From Sindora glabra (lineage: Eukaryota > Streptophyta > Magnoliopsida > Fabales > Fabaceae), in contig CM035235.1 of assembly GCA_020226215.1 (NCBI GenBank), positions 38,675,457 to 38,739,456 on the forward strand: a DNA stretch of 64,000 bases, in the 5' to 3' direction. How positions within the stretch are numbered: the stretch's first letter is position 1; each line of letters begins with the position of its first letter. Below the pieces are notes generated by a model that searched no databases, was not told the origin of the DNA, and saw only the letters and a program-made list of their open reading frames with translations. A program made the position numbers and the translations under genes. This document shows, piece after piece, positions 56,771 to 64,000 of the stretch.

Positions 56771-57740
56771 CAAGTTGGCATTAGAACAAAATCATACCTA
56801 GGACCTTGTTCAGTATCCAGCTAATAAGCAAGTCATTGGGTGTAAGTGGGTGTACACAATCAAAATAAATATAGATGGAATTGTTTCTTGACTGAAAGAG
56901 AGGTTGGTTGCCAAAGGATATGCTCAAACTTATGGTATTGATTATTGTGAAACTGTATCCCTTCTTGCTAAGCTTACTTCTATTAGGTTGTTAATTTCTT
57001 TGGCAGCATTGCATCATTGGCCTCTTCGTCAATTAGATGTCAAGAATGCATTTCTTCATGGTAACTTGCAAGAAGAGGTATTTATCGAGCAATCACTTGG
57101 GTTCGTTGCCTAGGGGGGAATGAAAAAGTTTGTTGGCTCAAAAAGTCTTTATATGGCTTAAAGTAATCTCCCCAAACTTGGTTTGGGAGATTCAATAAGA
57201 TAATTCTTGAATTAAAACGAAGCAATTATTATCACAAAATGTTCTTTCAATAATCTAAAAGTGGATGTATCTTAGTGGATACATATGTTGATGATATTGT
57301 GATATCTGAAAGTGATGGTATTTTTGCTCTTAAGAGCTTTCATTCAATTCAAGTTCCATACTAAGGACTTAAGGGATTTGAAGTATCTCTTAGGGATTGA
57401 GATAAATAAAAGCAAAAGATGTTTTTTATCACAAAGGAAATATATATTAGATCTTCTACCTAATGTTAGCTAACTTAGAGCTAAACTTGGTGGAACTTCA
57501 ATGGATCCCAATGTGAAGCTCACAACCAAAGATGGTGATGTGTTTCAAGATGTTGAAAGATATGGAAAGTTGGTTGGTAAACTTAATAATCTCACTTTGA
57601 CTCATCCAGATATTGCCTTTCCAATGAGAATGGTAAGTCAATTTATGGCATTCCCTAGGATTACTCATTGGAGTGTTATGCTAGATATGTTGCACTATTT
57701 GAAAAGGGCTCTAAGATTTGAGATTCTCTATAGTGATCAT
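56771..57740 (+). pseudogene. Copia reverse transcriptase (decayed)
   Basis: RT begins with WTYKVxxNxDG-like traces at 56840, then RLVAKGYAQTYGIDYCETVS (56895-56960), LRQLDVKNAFLHGNLQEEVF (57027-57090), a YVDDIVI active-site box at about 57287-57307, LKYLLGIEI (57380), and HPDIAFPMRMVSQFM (57602-57650). Both catalytic Asp are kept, but frameshifts occur near 57110, 57340 and 57480. Confidence 0.88.
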
Positions 57741-58229
57741 GGCCATTGTAGAGCGGAAGGGTTCTCTGATGTAGATTGGGTTAGCTCCCATTAGATCAAA
57801 AGTCCAATGATAGGCTATTGGATCTTTGTTAGCCAAAACTTAGTATCTTGGAAAAGCAAAAAGCAGAATGTTATATGAAGATCCAATGCAGAATTTGAGT
57901 ATCATGCAATGACAAACAACTTATGAGCTTTTATAGGTATGACATTTACTTGATAGATTGGTTTCAATGACTCTTTACCTATGAAATTATGGTGTGATAA
58001 TCAAGCCACCATTTTTGTTGCTTCAAATACAGTGTTTCATGAGAGAACAAAGCATATTGAGATTGATAGTCATTTCATTCAAGAAAATATTCAACAGGGA
58101 CTCATTTCTACAAGTCATGTCAAAACTAAGGAGCAATTGGCTAATATTTTCACTAAAGCACTCCACAAGAAAAAGGTTAATTACATTTGTAATAAGCAAG
58201 GTATGATTAATATCTATGCGTCAAATTGA
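57741..58229 (+). pseudogene. Copia RNase H (decayed)
   Basis: GFSDVDWVSS (first Asp, about 57760-57790), SWKSKK at 57849, then an 82-codon open stretch from 57981: LWCDNQATIFVASN, FHERTKHIEIDSHFI and ANIFTKAL, the standard end of copia pol. It stops at 58227-58229, just before the 3' LTR. Confidence 0.88.
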
Positions 58230-58237
58230 GTCTTAAG

Positions 58238-58409
58238 TGTCAAGATATATTATTTGTTTAGTCTAAATTTATTTATAAGGGTGTTTAAGTCATTATAAGT
58301 TACTTTGGAAATATACCCAATTTTATAATATATACTTAGCCGAAACACCAATTGGGTTTGGTATTGCTTCAGAAAATGTTAATTTTCCTTCTTCGTAGCT
58401 CCTTTTACA
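58238..58409 (+). repeat. 3' LTR of the Ale-like copia
   Basis: It starts TGTCAAGATATATTATT and ends CCTTTTACA with TG...CA ends, followed by CAATT. Confidence 0.88.
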
Positions 58410-58414
58410 CAATT
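58410..58414 (+). repeat. 5-bp target site duplication, right copy (Ale-type copia)
   Basis: CAATT, identical to 53234-53238. Confidence 0.88.
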
Positions 58415-61400
58415 CACCATTCAAAAGATAGACCTTAACCCATGGTATGTACTCTGAGTATCTAAGTTGACTATTATGTTAGTGCAGAAGTTTTGAATTT
58501 AAAACAATAGTTAACTTAAAAATTAAATTTTGTGTAATTTATAGTCTTCTCATGAACATATTATAACAATAATTTTAACATATTATAACAATGATTTTTG
58601 TTACAACGTTTCATCCACAATTAAGGATAGTCTTAGAAAAATGACATTAGAATTTATTACAGACAAATCTCAGCCTCGGTTCCAAGAAGGCCAGAAAAGC
58701 GGTTAGCCTAACTTTGGCAATAGCATAGTATGAGTTAATAGTTAAAACATTCAACCTAGTTATGCAGATTTGAAAGAAGGTAATCTAATGGTAAAAATAT
58801 TAACCACTTAAGAGGTCGAATTCCCCATAAAATTACTTTATGTATATAATAACATCAGTACTTTCCCACATCCATAATAATGCAACAATATATTTTTGGA
58901 GTTTTCAATGAATGTCCTGATCTTAAATATAGAACATTGCCTATTTGTATTAAGTGGCTCACCATTGCCCCATCACAAAAAATGAAAGAATATATCTTTA
59001 AGAGCAATTTAATCATGCTCCATTAAATTTATATGAAATGATCATACTTCATTGAGTTAAAACATACATATAGGATATGAAAAATATTTATGAACATCAA
59101 GTTGGGAGATTCCAGAATCTATTATTATAGGTATAATCTCTGATATCCCAAAAAATTAGGGATGGGAAAACTTGGGAAATTTTACAAAATTAGGGTTAAT
59201 AAAGAGCTAGGGTTTGAGTAAAATATCATAGATTTAACAACTCAAAACTACCGTAAATTTGAAGAGGATTGATAGCTGGATTACCATTTAAATAATTGAC
59301 TGAGTATGGGGGGAAATAAGAAAAATGCTAAAGTAAAAGGACTGCTTACAGAGAGATTACAAATATGGACTTGGAAATTTTATGGAGAATGGAGCAAGGG
59401 AAAGATTTAAGGGCATGAGACTTTCTAAATGAATGAGATGAATTTAAGAATATAATTTTATGTCAATTTGGTATAAAAATTTTGAAAATTTTAGAGCACA
59501 CAGACACACTAAAACTACATTAGCTTATCACACTTCACTTGAGCACACAACCACAGTATTCTACAAGAAAATAAATAAAATGTTATCTCATTAATGATTA
59601 AATATGACCAGCTAAATAATCAAACGATTTTATTGTGCCATATTAATATAGTTTTAATAACTAAAAATTTTAAGGTTTTGCAACGGTACATCTTAAAAAA
59701 AAAAAAAAAAGCGTCTGAGATCTAATGAAAGTTTAATGTAAAAATCATAAAATTCATAACTTTTTGTACAAAATTCATTAAAAATTATAAGTGTTTTATA
59801 GATTTTTCATACAATAAATATTATCCAAAAAGTTACAATTCCACAAATTAAAATTGTAATAAAAAAATTATAAAATGAAATACTATGAAAAGGTCGACTA
59901 AGAGGCCAGAAGTTTTACTATTAAATTATCCTTTTTTTTTAATCTCAAAGTGATAAATCACAAAAAAAAAAATCAATTTCAAAGTGAATAAGACAAATAA
60001 AAAGTACAAATCTTAATAGAAAAGATAAAACACCCCACTTAAATCTAACTTCTCATAAAATTATGCTTCTAAAACTAGTATTAATACGACTATTTTCAAG
60101 GAGTTGCTAAGTCATTACTTGAATTTTTGTATATGTTTTTTATTTAGTACTCAACACAAACTCAAGCTTAGGGCCAGACACAGCAAAACAGGTGGCAGGT
60201 TCATAGAACTTTGAAAACATCTCATCACAGCAGCAGATTGGTTGGTTTTGAAAGATTTAAATCGAATGTGAGCCACTTATTAATTGGAGGCCCTCCATTT
60301 TATCCACTAAGGTTTTAGGTTCAGACTTGAACTTGACAGTGACATCTCAATCATGAAACTTAAGATTCCAATTGACAATAATGACATCTTCAACCAGATG
60401 CACACAGAAATAGTATTACTGGTGCTGGGAGAAAATGGAAAATCTGCGGCCTATAATCGGCTATTCCTAAAGCATACTTACTCCCATATGCCAAGTTACA
60501 GTAAAAATCTTCAAAATTATTTTAAGTATTTATGTTGTGCTTTTTAGGTGAGTATATTATTTTATTCTACTATTATTGTTTTATTGTATTATTATTTTCT
60601 AATTTATCTATTTCAAAATTATTTTAATTATTTTTAATTCATGTATTTTATTCTTATATCATGAAATTTTTTTACAGACTTAATTTTAAAATAAGTTCAC
60701 CTAAAATGTTGTGACCTATTTATAAAAACTGATGTCATTTTTACATTTATATACAATTTTCTTGGAATTAAAAGTATATAATTACAAAAGGAAAAATTAA
60801 TTACAAAATATGATCATGTGTAATACGAATGCAGAAGCAAAATGAGACAACAAAAGGGAGTCCAATGCAACTAACCGCAGGAACCAGTGAACTACTGGAG
60901 GCTAAAACGAAATAGTCGGGGCTTTGTGGAAGGATTTTTAAATTCCGCCTGATAGGAAGGATTTTGATTTCTGTATCAGAATGCCCTTTCAAAATTCTCA
61001 GAATTTCTAAATTTCCTTATATTAGTAATCTAAACAAAGAATTCTATATAATGGTAATTTAAATACCTTAAAACAATTACATTACCTGCATAAAATACCC
61101 CATCCAAACACTAGACTAGAGTATTTCAGTAGGCAATTTCAAAAAATTCTCCTTGTGAACCGTTAGATAACTTAAAATTTGAAAATAGATATAAAAATAT
61201 TGCACTGGCAAATCACTTAACACGCAGCAAAGTATTGAATTGAATCCAGGACATAAATGAAAGAAATTAAAATCTCAAAAATAATATCAAATATTACTAT
61301 ACCACTAAAGATGCTTACAAGATACGTTTTACCTATGCTAATGAAGGAATTCTGAAACATCAGAACTCTGTAGAGAAACAATAATTAATCTACGTTATGA

Positions 61401-62438
61401 CTCCTAGAAATTCATTGTGACAGTTGTCTACTGTAAAATAACATACAAATTTTTTTCAATTTTGATTAATCGACATTATATTATTTTCAGTTAGATAACC
61501 ACCCTGCCCTCTTTCCCTAATTATATGTGCTTAGTGATTAGTAAAGGTCATTTGCTACAATTCAGGGATGAAGGTAATTGGCACGTAATTCACAAACCGA
61601 TGGAGAAGGACAATGTTAGGACAAATTGAACTAATAATTTAAAAGCTACAAAAATGAAAAGCATTGAAAAGTTAAGAAAATGCATTTATTATGGGATTTT
61701 TAATGTAATAATATTGAACAATATTGTCAGTATTGCATTTCAACTCATGGAATCGCATGATTTCATAATTGAAGCTCCTCAAAATGTGCTTAAATGCCAT
61801 CTAAATTAGAAAAGGTTGGGATTACCGACTCACAAGTGGAGAATTGGTTCAATCGATGGGATTGCACAATCCTAACAAGTTGTTCAATCCTTACATTTTC
61901 TGAATTAGATTTGGGCTTTAGTTTTAGGTTTGAAAACTTCTTCAGGGAAAAAAAAAAAGAAAAGACCCATTGAAAAAAATCAATTCCTAACTACTAAAGT
62001 AAGAAATTGCAACCAGGATTTTATAGTTTTCAACCCTAGAATCAAAATAGTGTTGAACAGAGGAGACTCAGAAGACAGAATATTAAGAGAAGACTCAAAA
62101 AGTGGGGGAAGAATGAAGCTCTGCTGTTGTTGCTGCTCACCACCAGTGCCACTAGCTATCATTGCTGCCTCCACCTTGCTCACCAGCTATTGTTGAGTCG
62201 TTGGATGGAGCTGGGCTGTTGTTCGAGCGCTGAATAGTGAAAACATACATGAAATCAAGGAGAAGGGAACCGTTGAGCTTTGCAATTTCAATCAATAAAA
62301 TTTTTTAATTATAAGGAAAGGGCTGTTTGGCTTATTGTTGATTTGCTACCTTATTTGTTCGACTATTTGACTTGGGTATTTAAGCGGCTTGTTTGGGTGT
62401 TTGTTTTTTGCCAAAACTTTTAGTTGAACGGAAAAAAA
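58415..62438 (-). other. Gene-free sequence, probably MADS intron 1 or upstream region
   Basis: No MADS-domain exon, tRNA or transposon domain was recognised. An A run lies at 59697-59711. The + strand ORF 60353-60547 (64 codons) has no recognisable motif. A GC-richer block at 62100-62220 contains a CTGCTGTTGTTGCTGCT microsatellite-like run. ORFs there on both strands reflect this low complexity. Confidence 0.4.
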
Positions 62439-62540
62439 ATGGCTTCCTCAAGTTCTACTAGACTTAATGTGAGAAGAAAAAAATTTCCTAGAAATAAGGG
62501 TGATGTGGGTTGGGATCATTGTTTTGAAGTGGATGAAAAT
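62439..62540 (+). pseudogene. N-terminal fragment of a hAT BED zinc-finger transposase
   Basis: An ATG at 62439 opens 34 codons beginning MASSSSTRLNVRRKK and containing KGDVGWDHCFEVDENSR, the lead-in to the BED finger of plant DUF659-type hAT transposases. It stops right after, before the CXXC of the finger, and no downstream part was found. It is a short relic. Confidence 0.6.
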
Positions 62541-63221
62541 TCTAGAATTTAATTATATATGCATATTTAAATATTGTAAAATTCTATTTCTTCTTACAAA
62601 AAAATGATAAACAAATATATAAAATATACATTGAGCTTTGACATATGATTTTACGATCCCATTCCAATCTTATGATTTACGATCGCACTCCTCCTTTCTG
62701 ATCCTTGGTAGGATCTCATACTAGCAACCTTAATATTAAACCTCTTTTGTTTTTTATTTTTGGAAAAAAAATTTATAGTAGGAGCAACAAAACTAATAAA
62801 ATCATACACACGAAAACACAGAATGCAAAAAAGGGCATAATTTTCAAGTGTCGCTTGGGGCAAAAACTCTTAGGATAATCCTGTTAGCTCTGTTGTTAGA
62901 CTACTATTTGCTATACCCTAATTATGTGTACTGTACACTACAACCCTAATCATGAATTTTGTAGCTTCCAATAGAACCGTACTACTGCATTTCTTTTTTC
63001 CGCCTTTTTAGCTCTTTTACTTAATTTATTTTCATTCTAATCAATCTTGTAGTTGTCAAAAAAGAAGCTGTTAAAACACTAGTAACATGAATCAACAATG
63101 ACAGCTTCTGAAAATATTATTATGATTTAAAGCTTTTACTGATAAAAGGGATACTGTTTGATTGTTGAACATTACTGATAAAGCATTTAAACATTCTAGA
63201 AGACCTGTAGTTTTTTTAGGT
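62541..63221. other. Gene-free AT-rich sequence
   Basis: No feature recognised. Confidence 0.4.
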
Positions 63222-63222
63222 G

Positions 63223-63348
63223 TTCATGTACATATATAAAACCTCAATAAAACAGTACTATTTCGTAGTTATATCTTTTTAGTTATAATTTCGAAGTATT
63301 CATGTACATATATAAAACCTCAATAAAACAGTACTATTTCCTAGTTGT
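63223..63348 (+). repeat. 50-bp direct repeat, offset 76
   Basis: A unit starting TTCATGTACATATATAAAAC and ending CAGTACTATTTC(G/C)TAGTT occurs at 63223-63272 and 63299-63348 with almost no mismatch. Confidence 0.92.
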
Positions 63349-63379
63349 GTGTCAATTAAGAAAACTTGATTAAAATCTT

Positions 63380-63605
63380 GTTCTAGTCCTCGAAATATTT
63401 AGTTTGTATTAATTTCATATCTAAAATGAGATTTGTAACAATTTGGTCCTTGAAGTTCTAAGTCAAGTAAAATTTTAAACCCTCAAAAGGAGCAAATTAA
63501 TACAAATTTTAGTCTTCACAAGGACTAAAATTTTGCTTAAGCTTTAAGCTTAAAACTTCAAAAACCAAATTGATTCAAACTAAATATTTTGAAAACTAAA
63601 ATAGG
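63380..63605. repeat. Foldback MITE-like inverted repeat
   Basis: TCGAAATATTTAGTTTG (63391-63407) pairs with CAAACTAAATATTTTGAAA (about 63577-63595), and further inner blocks (for example AATTTGGTCCTTGAAG with CTTCAAAAACCAAATT, and TAATACAAATTTTAGTC near the centre) also pair. The whole 225-base segment can fold into one imperfect hairpin. No target duplication was fixed. Confidence 0.6.
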
Positions 63606-64000
63606 GTTTTAGACAAGAAATTTTTGGGCCTTGCACTGTCAGAGAAACTATTAATAGAATAGGTGCTCAAGACACAACTAAAACAAGAAGTATGGAAAAG
63701 TAAAGATGTGACAATTGACTGGTCTCTTAATAAAGATAGATAGCTTTCATTTTTGGTAATTCTATAGAGAGTTCAACCTTTCCGAGATTAAAATTTTTAT
63801 AATTAGATTGTCCTTTTTAATATCTTAAGGTGAATAAGTGAAACAAAAAATTCAAAACTTAATGTAAAAAGGATAATCTAACGATAAATACTCAATGATA
63901 AAAATACTCAACCTCCTATGAAGTTGAGCTCCCTGTAGAATTACCCTTTATTTTAAATTTTGAAAGCTAGCAATGATCATTTTTTGTTACCTGATATACA
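63606..64000. other. Gene-free AT-rich sequence to window end
   Basis: No feature recognised. Confidence 0.4.

Larger units (their letters stand above)
53239..58409 (+). mobile_element. Ty1/copia retrotransposon, Ale/Retrofit-like, complete but decayed
   Basis: A 5171-bp element with short LTRs (about 172 bp) at 53239-53412 and 58238-58409, flanked by CAATT duplications. The internal region encodes gag, protease, integrase, RT and RNase H in the copia order on the + strand, opposite to the MADS gene. All domains contain stops or frameshifts. Short LTRs, the DSGVTDHRTG protease box and the single CCHC knuckle fit the Ale/Retrofit lineage. It lies in what is probably MADS intron 1. A 258-bp hAT MITE (55098-55355) interrupts it. 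Confidence 0.92.

Noticed and set aside
60353..60547. 64-codon + strand ORF as a small gene
   Set aside because: No recognisable motif or context; expected by chance in this length of sequence.
1..64000. tRNA, rRNA, CRISPR arrays or bacterial operons
   Set aside because: No cloverleaf-like GC-rich sequence, rRNA core sequence or regularly spaced repeats with unique spacers was seen.

Overview
This is an AT-rich, repeat-dominated stretch of a eudicot plant nuclear genome. The evidence is nested Ty1/copia and Ty3/gypsy LTR retrotransposons, hAT transposase remnants and hAT MITEs, and one intron-rich host gene, a MADS-box gene of the SOC1/TM3 clade. No bacterial features, rRNA, tRNA or CRISPR array were seen. 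Nearly all long ORFs outside the host gene are decayed transposon proteins; the host gene itself is visible only as short exons.

Layout. 1-9671 is a Ty1/copia element of SIRE/Maximus type. Its 5' LTR is cut by the window edge and its 3' LTR is complete. It has gag-PR-IN-RT-RNaseH on the + strand plus a third, envelope-like ORF. It carries a 309-bp hAT MITE inside RT and sits inside an antisense Ty3/gypsy element (9672-12110). 14750-17274 looks like a solo LTR with a 5-bp target duplication and an internal 456-bp tandem duplication. 20299-21735 is an antisense copia gag-PR-IN fragment. It abuts a + strand gypsy element (21781-27582) that is cut off within integrase. 29530-31790 is a decayed antisense hAT transposase of the TTF/DUF4371 type. 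34240-35865 is a large, C-poor degenerate minisatellite. 37080-39310 is a giant imperfect inverted repeat. 41850-43935 is a second hAT transposase pseudogene (BED zinc finger, Ac-like), followed at 45354-45459 by one well-preserved exon of an ACT-domain (ACR9/ACR10-like) gene.

The likely functional locus is on the - strand at 47335-51030. Six exons with canonical splice sites and no internal stop encode the I, K and C regions of a SOC1-like MADS protein, ending in the SOC1 motif. The MADS-domain first exon was not found in the remaining 13 kb, so intron 1 is either longer than about 13 kb or the exon is missing. Within that space lies a complete but decayed 5.17-kb Ale/Retrofit-type copia (53239-58409, 5-bp target duplication CAATT), itself interrupted by a second hAT MITE (55098-55355). 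A BED-type hAT N-terminal fragment lies at 62439-62540.

I saw no undescribed gene system. The most unusual items are the possibly transposon-associated ACR exon, the giant-intron MADS gene, the same palindromic motif array in the SIRE LTR and before its envelope-like ORF, the long inverted repeat, and the 1.6-kb minisatellite.
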